Below are positions 54,228 through 62,333 of a stretch of 64,000 nt of DNA, in pieces. Source of the stretch: Theionarchaea archaeon (lineage in GTDB: Archaea > Methanobacteriota_B > Thermococci > Methanofastidiosales > SZ-28-30). Made by a program: the position numbers and the translations under genes. Within the stretch, counting starts at the first letter, position 1, and each line of letters starts with the position of its first letter. Location of the stretch: the NCBI GenBank assembly GCA_018992685.1, contig JACVGT010000013.1:1-64000 (forward strand). The letters are read 5' to 3'. Below the pieces are notes generated by a model. That model did no database searches and had not been told where the DNA came from. It saw only the letters and a program-made list of their open reading frames with translations.

Positions 54228-55391
54228 ATGAAAAACAGTGTGGTCGTTGTGGTATTTCTAGCCTTTGCAGCATCCATTGTCCTACTCTCCAGTCAGGCAT
54301 TCGCTGTCTCTGATGAACCCTTCACCATAACCATAGAAGTAGACAAAGGGTGCGGAGGCGACTATTTCGTTGGTGACATGCTCACTGTCACGTGGGTAGT
54401 CTCACACCCTTGCGAAATCGATTTCTGGGAAGAAGAACCTGACGGAATCAAGAGAAAACTCTCTTCAAGCATTATTTCGGGTGCAGGAAGTGGCTCTCGC
54501 GGGTGGACTCTGAAAGACTATGGATACGGAAGGAGAGTCATTCATGCAGAAGCAATCTCACCCTTTGGAATGGGAAATGCGTCATGTGAATATTACGTCC
54601 TGAAGAAGGCAGCAGATATTAGAGTTGAAGTCACTGACCAGGACGGGATGCCTATTTCTGCTGTAGAGGTGTTGCTGGACGACGCACACGTTGCAGCAAC
54701 TGATACCTCAGGAAGTGTCGTCATCCCAGAAGCAGAATTCGGAGAACACACCATTACAGCACGATATGGCGGAGAAGAGCAATCCACGAGAATTAGAATA
54801 GCTTCTACTCAAACTCAATTTGTGGATTTCGTGTTCACAATTGAGAAACAGGGATCCATCAAGATCCAGGTGGTAACCCAGAATGGAGATCCGGCCGCTG
54901 ATGCAGATGTATACGTTGACGGATTCAAAGAAGGTCGGACAGATTCAGAGGGCGTTTTCACCGTGACAGTTCCTGCTGGTGATCACACAGTAGAGGCCAG
55001 ATGGCAGAATCAATCAGACGAACAGCATGTTACCGTTTTAAGTAATCAGATGAGCTTTGCTGACCTCACGATCACCGTGCCTGTCGAGGCTGTACTGACC
55101 ATACGCGTTGAAGATGACGCAGGAACTCCTCTCAGCGACGCCAACGTGTATGTGGACAATGTCTTTGCAGGAAGAACTGACGCACAAGGGTTGGCCCAGT
55201 ACAGGACTGTTCCAGGCCCCCACACGCTGCGAGCAGAAAAGCAGGGATACATCACATCTTCAATGAATGTCAATGCAGGCGAAGGACAGACTGATGCAGC
55301 CTTGGTTCTGGCCCAGGAGGGAAAAGCGGCACTGTCGACAATTCTCGTACTCATAGGGCTGGGCTACATGCTCATGAGGAAGCGTGCATGA
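54228..55391 (+). CDS. Surface protein with PEGA/carboxypeptidase-regulatory-like repeats
   Basis: 387 residues. Signal peptide 1-26, an N-terminal domain with paired Cys (CGGDYF, HPCEIDFW), then three carboxypeptidase-regulatory/PEGA-type repeats of about 75 residues (V..Q.G.P...A.VYVDG...GRTD..G) near 125-200, 205-280 and 285-360, and a C-terminal transmembrane helix ending MLMRKRA as cell anchor. An in-frame GTG at 54222 is an alternative start. Repeats are similar in kind to those of the giant protein at the start of the window. Confidence 0.82.
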   Translation: MKNSVVVVVFLAFAASIVLLSSQAFAVSDEPFTITIEVDKGCGGDYFVGDMLTVTWVVSHPCEIDFWEEEPDGIKRKLSSSIISGAGSGSRGWTLKDYGYGRRVIHAEAISPFGMGNASCEYYVLKKAADIRVEVTDQDGMPISAVEVLLDDAHVAATDTSGSVVIPEAEFGEHTITARYGGEEQSTRIRIASTQTQFVDFVFTIEKQGSIKIQVVTQNGDPAADADVYVDGFKEGRTDSEGVFTVTVPAGDHTVEARWQNQSDEQHVTVLSNQMSFADLTITVPVEAVLTIRVEDDAGTPLSDANVYVDNVFAGRTDAQGLAQYRTVPGPHTLRAEKQGYITSSMNVNAGEGQTDAALVLAQEGKAALSTILVLIGLGYMLMRKRA

Positions 55392-55483
55392 TTGAGAAGG
55401 GATAGTTCCGAGATTTCATTCATGCAGAACCGCATGTGGCAGACCCCAACATATTTATATGGTGAGCACCTCCTAGTGGCACT

Positions 55484-57262
55484 ATGAGATGTAAGGCATG
55501 TATGAGAACAATTGCTCCCAGCCAGAGTCAGAGATTCTCTGGATTTGACTTCTGCACTGCATGTTACGAAGCTCTGGAATTGGGACAACTGACAGATGGA
55601 GAAAAAAGCTCAGATAACTACATTATATCTTTCTCAAATGAGAATAACCATCAAGTCTTTGAAGCACTCCTTAGAATAGCTTCCAAATTTAACAAAGGGG
55701 CAGCCGATACCCTTCTCTTGAGATGCAATGAAATGATTGGTCGTGATGTAGCAGGGCCCCAGGAAGTGCTGGCCTGTTTGTTGGCTGCCCATGCACTGCA
55801 GAAAAGTACAGGTGAGCAGCCGTTAACTACAGTTGGTGAACTAGCAGTTTATAATATTGGCAAAAGACTGGCTGCAGAAATATTCAAGTCAAATAATACG
55901 CCGATGCCCGATGAACCGCTTGATGACGAGGCCATGAGGAATCTATTTACCCAGCTGTCGTGGCAGCGATACACAACCTGCATTGACGTGTTCGACCATA
56001 TTGCTCAATCTGAGATTACTGAGCCGATACGAGAATTCCTTGTCAACCTGACTGAGATGTGCCAATCCATGGCAGAAGTGAAGGAAGTAGACTGTTCTCG
56101 TGTTGATGAGGGTGTGTACCTTGACTTTCCTCCTGAACTCACCCCCTCTCTACTTGAGACACTGGGGAATGAACATACATTTTCTTCCTGGAATGGATTC
56201 AAGGAAATCTTCCAGAAATTCCAGGATATGTTCCTAAGTAAGAAGATTAACCTGCTCTTTCCAGAAGGAGTCCAGGATGACAAAGAAATACACGTTCTGA
56301 TTGAAGAAGGAGAGCTGTATGTCACCTCACAGTGGAGAAAGATTAGGGAAAACCTTGATGCTGAAGGTGCAGACTTTGTGGCGACATTGATGAAAGAGGT
56401 CCCCCGTTTTGTGGTGGAAAGGGCTGCAGGAGGGATCGATACCCTCCGATCCATCGTCGAAGAGGGAGTGGCTGACACTGAGAACGCTGACCTGATCCTG
56501 TTGCAGAGTTCGTTCCTGAAAGAACAGGAGACCGTGGAACAGGCGGTCACCATGCTGGAAGAGAAGGTTGCTGCCATTGGTGATAAACCTTCCTTGCTGG
56601 TTGAGCTGGCTCTTCAGTACATTGAAACAGGTGAGGTGGACAAGGCCATTGACACACTGAAGAGAGTGGCTGAAATGGAGCCAGCTAACTGGCTTCATCC
56701 TATGTTCATTGCTGAAGTGTACGAGAACAGCGGTCGGTTCAAAGAGGCTGCAGAATACTACAGAAAGGCCAGCGCCTTGACCTCGCCTGACCCCTATTTG
56801 TTGAGCTCCCTGAAGAGGGCAGAAACGGGAGAAATACTGGCTGAGATTGAAGATCTGATCTCCAAAGAAGAATATCAACGTGCATTAAATCTGGTGGAGA
56901 AGCATTTTGATCCTTTTGAAATAGACATCTTTCACTATTATAAAGGGGTTGTCCTTGCGAGAATGAGAGAATCCAGAGATGCCCTGAGGGTGATGACTGA
57001 TTACCTGGACATATACAGTGATGACGAAGAAGGATGGCTCGAAAAAGCGGGGATCTACCTAGATCTGGGCAATTTCGCGGCTGCTGCCCGCTCGTTCAGA
57101 CAGTGTTTTATACTTACACCAAAAGATGTTCGCCCTCTGGTGTGGGAAGCCCTCTGTCATAAGAAACTGGGGAGATCCAGATACTACAAACGATGCATTA
57201 ATCAGGCTCGAAAAACTGATCCTGAGAAGACTAAAGCACTCCTCAAGGAACTTCCTTTTTAG
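55484..57262 (+). CDS. TPR-repeat protein with N-terminal zinc motif
   Basis: 592 residues, no signal peptide, so cytoplasmic. N-terminal CKACMRTI ... FDFCTACYEAL gives a Cys4 zinc site at 3-29. The middle (100-330) is helical and unassigned. Residues about 350-590 hold TPR units (LVELALQYIETGEVDKAIDT, YENSGRFKEAAEYYRKASAL, YLDLGNFAAAARSFRQCF). Probably a scaffold; partner unknown. TATA at 55451-55461, centred about 26 nt before the ATG, leaderless. Confidence 0.8.
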   Translation: MRCKACMRTIAPSQSQRFSGFDFCTACYEALELGQLTDGEKSSDNYIISFSNENNHQVFEALLRIASKFNKGAADTLLLRCNEMIGRDVAGPQEVLACLLAAHALQKSTGEQPLTTVGELAVYNIGKRLAAEIFKSNNTPMPDEPLDDEAMRNLFTQLSWQRYTTCIDVFDHIAQSEITEPIREFLVNLTEMCQSMAEVKEVDCSRVDEGVYLDFPPELTPSLLETLGNEHTFSSWNGFKEIFQKFQDMFLSKKINLLFPEGVQDDKEIHVLIEEGELYVTSQWRKIRENLDAEGADFVATLMKEVPRFVVERAAGGIDTLRSIVEEGVADTENADLILLQSSFLKEQETVEQAVTMLEEKVAAIGDKPSLLVELALQYIETGEVDKAIDTLKRVAEMEPANWLHPMFIAEVYENSGRFKEAAEYYRKASALTSPDPYLLSSLKRAETGEILAEIEDLISKEEYQRALNLVEKHFDPFEIDIFHYYKGVVLARMRESRDALRVMTDYLDIYSDDEEGWLEKAGIYLDLGNFAAAARSFRQCFILTPKDVRPLVWEALCHKKLGRSRYYKRCINQARKTDPEKTKALLKELPF

Positions 57263-57321
57263 ACTGTTATGACACCCGAAGTAGCCTAAAAGTATTTAAG
57301 CTCGTTCCAGCAGTCCACACT

Positions 57322-57705
57322 ATGAGCAAAATAGATCAGCTTCTGGATGCTGCATCAGACAAGTTCACAGCCGCTGAGGTCTTGATCAACCAGGAATTCC
57401 ACGAAGATGCTGTTTCAAGATTGTTTTACGGTCTCTTATTCTGTGCCAGAGCCCTTCTGCTGACCAAGGAAGTTTCGACAGAGAATCCTGATGAAATCAT
57501 TGCAGGATTTGAAAGTCAATTCATCAAAAAGGGTGTCATTGACAAGGAACTGGGTTCTCTCATAAAGGATACAAAGAAACTGGCAGAAAAGGCAGATTTT
57601 TCTCCTACCTTCAGCATGCCTGAGGATAAGATGAAAACTATGATGGAGGATGCCCAGTTGTTCATGGAACAGGTGGAAGACGTTATTAGTGAGATAGAGG
57701 AGTAG
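57322..57705 (+). CDS. HEPN-domain protein
   Basis: 127 residues, all helical. EFHEDAVSRLFYGLLFCARA then LLLTKEV is the typical first HEPN helix pair, and the later HKG-type region (FIKKGVIDKELGSL) and ADFSPTF match. The RNase motif RxxxxxH of toxin HEPNs is absent (R-L-F-Y-G-L-L-F-C), and no nucleotidyltransferase antitoxin partner is adjacent, so it may be a non-catalytic binding domain. TATA 57291-57300 is centred 26 nt from ATG 57322; leaderless. Confidence 0.78.
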   Translation: MSKIDQLLDAASDKFTAAEVLINQEFHEDAVSRLFYGLLFCARALLLTKEVSTENPDEIIAGFESQFIKKGVIDKELGSLIKDTKKLAEKADFSPTFSMPEDKMKTMMEDAQLFMEQVEDVISEIEE

Positions 57706-57796
57706 TATCCCTTTTTTATTTTTATTCCATTGGCTTAAGCTGACTCTTTTCTGGGATTAGCAGTACATCCCTCAAAAAGACAACCCCATCCAAAGT

Positions 57797-57805
57797 CTTA
57801 TATAG
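57797..57805 (+). promoter_or_regulatory. TATA box of the ABC exporter operon
   Basis: The box cttatatag is centred 25 nt before ATG 57826 (leaderless). Confidence 0.6.
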
Positions 57806-57825
57806 AACAGGAAATTCCTCATAGT

Positions 57826-58485
57826 ATGCCCGCAATTACCTGTACATCACTTACAAAAATCTTTGACAAGAATCCGGTGGTGGATGACATCACGTTTGAG
57901 GTTGAGGAGGGTGCCATCGCAGGTATCGTTGGTGACGATGGTGCTGGAAAGACAACACTGCTGAAACTTCTCACTGGACTGCTGAGACCCACATCAGGAA
58001 CATGCACACTCTTTGACACTGATGTTACTCGCAACCCCGCCAGAGGATTGAAAGGAGTGGGGTGTCTCGTTGGGGAGCCTGCATTCTACGAAGAATTCAC
58101 TGCCCAGAAAAACCTGGAACTGTTTGCTGCCTTGGCACAGGTGGACTCAGACGGAGTTACTGATCTCCTTGGCATCACCTTCAAGTCCACCAGAGTTCGA
58201 TATCTCACCCCCGCCATGAAGAAGCTCTTGGGAATCGCTGTTGCGTTTCTGGCAGAGCCCAAGCTGCTCATCCTGGACGAACCGCTTAACCTCAACGCAT
58301 CTGCCCAGGGTCTTGTGAAAAAGCTGCTGAAGGAACAGAAAGAAAAGGGGAACACGATCCTGTTCACCACAGGCATTCCTGCCGACGTGAAGGAGCTGGC
58401 CACCTATGGGGTTGTCCTGAAAGAAGGAAAGGCTGTCTCTCAGGGGGCACCCAAAACCCTTGACTTCAAGGGGGTGAATCCATGA
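57826..58485 (+). CDS. ABC transporter ATP-binding protein with degenerate motifs
   Basis: 219 residues. Walker A is intact (GDDGAGKTT, 36-44) and Walker B is LLILDEP. Other parts are altered: the Q-loop Gln is missing (CLVGEPAFYEEF), the LSGGQ signature is replaced by LTPAMKK, the D-loop reads NLNASA and the switch His is missing (FTTGIP). It may bind ATP but hydrolyse poorly, or need unusual partners. It overlaps the permease gene by 4 bp and shares the export-type (DrrA/NatA) layout. Confidence 0.85.
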   Translation: MPAITCTSLTKIFDKNPVVDDITFEVEEGAIAGIVGDDGAGKTTLLKLLTGLLRPTSGTCTLFDTDVTRNPARGLKGVGCLVGEPAFYEEFTAQKNLELFAALAQVDSDGVTDLLGITFKSTRVRYLTPAMKKLLGIAVAFLAEPKLLILDEPLNLNASAQGLVKKLLKEQKEKGNTILFTTGIPADVKELATYGVVLKEGKAVSQGAPKTLDFKGVNP

Positions 58486-59231
58486 ATGTGTACCGCGTGA
58501 CGAGATTTGAAGTCAGCAAGCTATTCAGGCAGAGAATAGCCCATGCAGGCTTCATCGTTGTCTTTCTTGTGTGCTGCGTATACTGTGTGATAAACTGGAT
58601 GACCCGCCCTGTTGGATCTTACAGTGGAGTCATGATTATTACCGACAACATCAGTTTCCAGAACAGTCTGCTGATTCTGCCGTTTCTGGCCATTCTGGTG
58701 GCAGCCAACTCTGTCAGCGGAGAACTATCTTCAGGAACCCTGCGAACCCTGCTTACCAGACCGGTGAAGCGAGATAATGTGATAGTAGGGAAGTTTCTGG
58801 CCGAATTCTTGTACATGTGCCTGGTTGTGTATGGAATTGCACTGCTCTCCTTTCTGTTTGCAATCAGATGGGGATTTCCCGAGGACTTCATATCCTTCAT
58901 TCCCAGATTGCTTCTGATCTGCCTGGTGTATGTCCTGATTAACATGATATTGGCGGCCTTCACCTTTGTGGTAGCATCTCAGAGCACCAGCATCGCTCTC
59001 ACTGCCTTTGCGTCCTTGGGATTCTACATGATATCAATGCTTGTGGAATTCTTCAACAAGATCCAGACGTATATGTTCCTCAATAACGCCCAGACTCTGT
59101 TCCAAATGCTGATGGGAGGACCATTTGAATTGAGGTCTACCTACTTTTCTGTGGGAGTAATTCTCATCTACACACTGGGTCTCCTGTTAATTGCCTCGGT
59201 GTTATGGGAAAAAAGAGATATCAGGTCCTGA
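58482..59231 (+). CDS. ABC-2 type permease
   Basis: 249 residues with six transmembrane helices. The pattern LPFLAILVAANSVSGELSSG then TLRTLLTRPVKRDNVIVGKF is the ABC-2 (NatB/NosY-like) signature before TM3. With the adjacent ATPase it forms an exporter for an unknown substrate. Its start overlaps the ATPase stop (ATGAATG context at 58482). Confidence 0.88.
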   Translation: MNVYRVTRFEVSKLFRQRIAHAGFIVVFLVCCVYCVINWMTRPVGSYSGVMIITDNISFQNSLLILPFLAILVAANSVSGELSSGTLRTLLTRPVKRDNVIVGKFLAEFLYMCLVVYGIALLSFLFAIRWGFPEDFISFIPRLLLICLVYVLINMILAAFTFVVASQSTSIALTAFASLGFYMISMLVEFFNKIQTYMFLNNAQTLFQMLMGGPFELRSTYFSVGVILIYTLGLLLIASVLWEKRDIRS

Positions 59232-59654
59232 ACAATGGTCATTCGTTGCCCATTCTGTATGGAGAGAATGGGCTTTTTTCATCCTCTATTGCTCCAGGAG
59301 CTCCAAGACCATGATCACAGCGAGTAATCACTTTCTGAACGAACACAACTTACCAGCAGAGATAGAAATTCTTCAAATACCCTGAAAATTTTCCCATTAC
59401 CGTCTGTCATCACCCATAAAAAAAGTCAAGAATCTCGCAAGCAGATTTGAACAGTTGTACCATCATGCAAACATTTATATATCGATTTTGAGCTTTATGA
59501 AGTGGAGGAAAAGACGAGAGACGAGATACTGTGTGTTTCCACGGGGTTCATCGGGCCCCCTTGAGGCAAGAAAGCGGTCCAATATGCCCCGGTTATGGTG
59601 GCGTTCTGGTCGTTGAGCCTTTTCTCACAGTATTTCTCTCCAGAGGTGAGAGAG

Positions 59655-60854
59655 ATGAGTTCCATCCTGAATGTACTGCAATGCGTTGACGAGCCCGCCT
59701 GGATGAAGAGTCCGGTAGAAACGCAAGAAAAGATACTTGAGGACATTGTCCACAGAAATAGGAATACTCGATTCGGAAGAGAGTATCTATTTAGAGAGAT
59801 TAGAAGTACAGAAGATTACAGAAAATGCGTTCCTCTTTCTATGTACTGTGATATTGAACCATATGTACAGAGGATGGTGTATGGGGAAAAGGATGCTTTG
59901 GTCATGGAGCAGGCCACAGCATGGATCGAGTCTGTGAGACTCGACAGAAAATCACGGTTGATTCCATACACTCAGGACATGGCTGGTGGATTCAGGGATG
60001 CATATCTGAGGTTGTTTGCCTCCAGAACAGAAGATTGGGCGTACGTTTCGGGAAAGGTGATTGCTGGATTGGAACATCCCATCCACATGGTAGGGGGAAA
60101 TCCAGCAGGAGACATACTTGCTCTGGGAAGCAGCACGCTGAGATCAACGCCAGTCTTGGGAAAGGTAATCACTCCTCGGCTGACAGAATCTGATGCTGAT
60201 TGGGAAAAACGGTGGAAGAAGGCTGCTCAACAGGTTTCAAGACAGAATGTAATTTCTGCTATTGTTGATCCAGTTCTCTTTCTGAAATTCCTGCGGATGA
60301 TTCAATCCAACAGCGGAGTGGCTGACATTCGTCAATTGTGGCCTGATTTCTCCTTGGTAATGACGACAGTAAACACAAGGCCTTTTGAGAACGTGCTTCA
60401 ATCTCTTCTGGGTCATGTGGAGTTCAGGAGGCTATTCTGTACTGATGAGGTTGTCGTAGCCGTCCAGCTGGATGAAAAAGGTGTGGTGCCCTTGCTTGAC
60501 CACTGCTATCTTGAGTTCATTCCTTTGAAGCAGTGGAGAGATATGGAACTTGAAGGAGGAACCTACAGGGAATACGGATTTGACATTGAGACTATCGACA
60601 CTGCTGTTTCAGGAGAAGAATATGTTTTAGTCGTTACTACATCTGGGCTGTACCGGTATATCTCTGGAGACATTGTCACTATGGTTGATAGTCTGCACAT
60701 GGAACCAACTGGGTTCATTGACGAATGGGCAGTTCTTCCTGAACTCGCGCAGCAAATCGTACTACTGAGGGAAGTGGCACGAGACACATCTCGGACAGAA
60801 CATCAGCTGGTGGCTGTGGAATCTGAACCCATGAGATTTCTGTTCAAAATCTGA
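59655..60854 (+). CDS. GH3-like protein with degenerate adenylation motif
   Basis: 399 residues from ATG 59655 (SD aggtga); an ATG at 59595 would add 20. GH3 enzymes adenylate and conjugate acids with amino acids. Family pattern is clear at the N terminus (NTRFGREYLFREIRSTEDYR, KCVPLSMYCDIEPYVQRM) and at YRYISGDIV near 333-341. The ATP loop SGTTG is missing: the segment ESVRLDRKSRLIPYTQD near 92-108 stands there. It is also shorter than usual (about 550). So an inactive or altered member is likely. TATA-like acatttatatat at 59471-59482 would give a leader of about 150 nt. Confidence 0.72.
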   Translation: MSSILNVLQCVDEPAWMKSPVETQEKILEDIVHRNRNTRFGREYLFREIRSTEDYRKCVPLSMYCDIEPYVQRMVYGEKDALVMEQATAWIESVRLDRKSRLIPYTQDMAGGFRDAYLRLFASRTEDWAYVSGKVIAGLEHPIHMVGGNPAGDILALGSSTLRSTPVLGKVITPRLTESDADWEKRWKKAAQQVSRQNVISAIVDPVLFLKFLRMIQSNSGVADIRQLWPDFSLVMTTVNTRPFENVLQSLLGHVEFRRLFCTDEVVVAVQLDEKGVVPLLDHCYLEFIPLKQWRDMELEGGTYREYGFDIETIDTAVSGEEYVLVVTTSGLYRYISGDIVTMVDSLHMEPTGFIDEWAVLPELAQQIVLLREVARDTSRTEHQLVAVESEPMRFLFKI

Positions 60855-60886
60855 ACCTGGTAGGAGTACGAACCTCGGAGTGTGAC

Positions 60887-61048
60887 ATGCAAGGGGAAGG
60901 GGACTGGTTCCATGAGAGACTGTACGGTTCCCGTGAATATGGACACTTTGTGACTGATAGAATCCTCGAAAGAATCCTGTGGTCAATCCCACGATACATG
61001 GACGGTTCAACTTCTGGCTCATGCATTCTCTTTTTCCACAAGATCTGA
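60887..61048 (+). CDS. Candidate small protein after the GH3-like gene
   Basis: 53 residues (begins MQGEGDWFHERLYGSREYGH), not a member of a family I recognise. Support: SD ggag 6 nt before the ATG, codon use like its neighbours, and position 32 bp after the GH3-like stop. The end (GSCILFFHKI) could also be a remnant of a longer coding region, so it may be a decayed fragment. Confidence 0.4.
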   Translation: MQGEGDWFHERLYGSREYGHFVTDRILERILWSIPRYMDGSTSGSCILFFHKI

Positions 61049-61137
61049 AGAGAGTTTCATGAATATCGGCTAGTCCGTACCCCTACCTCCACTAGTTCTT
61101 GTGTTCTATGTACAATCTCAGTGAAAGCAATCTGTTC

Positions 61138-61237
61138 AAAAAAGGAATGAAAGAGTGGGATTGAGAACAAGACGAAGGAGGTGAAATCCATGGAAGTGGT
61201 AACTTGTTTTCTTCCCACTCTTTGGAGTTGTTACTCC
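61138..61237 (-). ncRNA. Hairpin element copy 1, candidate small RNA
   Basis: Outer stem AAAGAGTGGG (61150-61159) with CCCACTCTTT (61214-61223), inner stem AACAAG (61166-61171) with CTTGTT (61203-61208), and a 31-nt loop. On minus, a TATA-like box (61257-61270) is 26 nt before a GGAG hairpin start at 61237 and a T6 run ends the element at 61138. The minus loop carries TCACCTCCT, the 16S rRNA tail core. On plus the same loop carries aaggaggtg and ATG 61190 of a 58-codon frame, so strand is not proven. Confidence 0.45.
61166..61209. repeat. 44-bp perfect direct repeat, copy 1
   Basis: All 44 bases recur at 61426-61469. Both copies lie inside the same outer inverted repeat (AGAGTGGG/CCCACTCT), with different spacers. 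Confidence 0.95.
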
Positions 61238-61381
61238 GCATATTCTTTGTCATGTCCCTTTTTAAACTTTTGCAGTATTCGATACCCGTCACATCGTACT
61301 GATTTGTGTAGTTTTTACTCTAATCAGGAGGGAGCACAAAATTACCATCCAGAAAAGTGCAACTAGTATTCTTTTATCTGG

Positions 61382-61496
61382 AAAACATTCGTGAGAAGAA
61401 GGATTGAGAAGAGTGGGATTAAATAAACAAGACGAAGGAGGTGAAATCCATGGAAGTGGTAACTTGTTTACCCACTCTCCTCAGTGTTTAACTACA
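61382..61496 (-). ncRNA. Hairpin element copy 2, candidate small RNA
   Basis: Outer stem AGAGTGGG (61410-61417) with CCCACTCT (61471-61478), inner stem TAAACAAG (61424-61431) with CTTGTTTA (61463-61470), same 31-nt loop. The internal-loop bases differ from copy 1 but the pairing is kept. A minus TATA-like box (61517-61527) lies at the same distance from the stem (about 44 nt). On plus the frame from ATG 61450 is only 13 codons. Confidence 0.45.
61426..61469. repeat. 44-bp perfect direct repeat, copy 2
   Basis: Identical to 61166-61209; copies are 260 bp apart. Confidence 0.95.
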
Positions 61497-61720
61497 ATGG
61501 CACATTAGTGCCACTCCTTTTTAAGTCTTTGTAATGCTAATGTAATCAAATTTTCGGAATTAAAAAATATGACCTATTTTATGGTTCCAAGTGCACATTA
61601 TTTCTCAATTAGACTTTTTATTTAGATAACTCTATCTCAAAGCGATTTCCCTATTCCTGATTCGCATATTGATCTGTGCAGGCTAATTCATTCCTGACCA
61701 GTACGTGAGATTTACGCATT

Positions 61721-62284
61721 CTATTCCTGGACAAAGTGCCATTCACACCATACATCTCCTGAATGCTCGTCAGGGGGACAGCGCACGCAGACACACGTGA
61801 TATGAGGGTTGATTTCTCTTACAAAATTGGAGAGGTAGTTGTATCTCACCTGTTTGCAGGGGAACTCTGGAAATCCTTTCTTTAACCGAGTTAACTGTGT
61901 CTTGCAATTGAGGATCCTCAGAATGCCTGTACCATTTTCCACGGTGATGATTTTCTCCTGTTGATCAAGTGCCCAGCTCGTGGTCTGCAGAGCTCTCATG
62001 AGAGTCTCAACAGAAGGGTCTTGCAGGTTCAAGATACGCTTGAGGGCTTTTGCTTCAAGAGTTCCCATGGCATTCCACACTTCGGCATCAATTTCTGCAG
62101 CAGCCTCTGTCCCAAACCGGTTCTCAATACCCAGAAAGTACAACCCATCTACTCTCCAGATGTTCCTGTTATTGAACATCATAATCTCAATGAGCTTATC
62201 CCTAGGCAATGCTTCCAACATGTCTCTGTCTTCGTCACTGATGTACGACATTGAGTCACCGAATCTGGCTTCACTCTTCACCAT
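61721..62284 (-). CDS. Conserved-looking protein with C-terminal Cys cluster, unknown
   Basis: 187 residues from ATG 62284, chosen for SD ggagggt; the frame is open to 62359, overlapping the reductase gene. The first 100 residues (RDKLIEIMMFNNRNIWRVDG, YFLGIENRFGTEAAAEID) look like a family of DUF6125 type, which has no known function. The last 30 hold CVCVRC ... DVWCEWHF, a probable metal or disulphide site. It is downstream of geranylgeranyl reductase in the same direction (49 bp), likely one operon. Confidence 0.68.
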   Translation of the reverse strand: MVKSEARFGDSMSYISDEDRDMLEALPRDKLIEIMMFNNRNIWRVDGLYFLGIENRFGTEAAAEIDAEVWNAMGTLEAKALKRILNLQDPSVETLMRALQTTSWALDQQEKIITVENGTGILRILNCKTQLTRLKKGFPEFPCKQVRYNYLSNFVREINPHITCVCVRCPPDEHSGDVWCEWHFVQE

Positions 62285-62333
62285 ATAAGTGTTACCCTCC
62301 AAACCAGAGTATGAAGGTCGCTCAAAGAGCCAC

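Larger units (their letters stand above)
60855..61720. other. 866-bp intergenic region between convergent genes
   Basis: It contains the 53-residue candidate gene (60887-61048) and the two hairpin elements (61138-61496). The last 220 bp are A/T-rich with no feature that I can support. Confidence 0.6.

Noticed and set aside
57322..57705. HEPN-MNT toxin-antitoxin pair
   Set aside because: No nucleotidyltransferase partner is adjacent and the HEPN lacks the RNase RxxxxxH motif.
59497..59616. 39-codon frame upstream of the GH3-like gene
   Set aside because: Its ATG lies only about 20 nt from the TATA centre, before the expected transcript start, and it has no SD.
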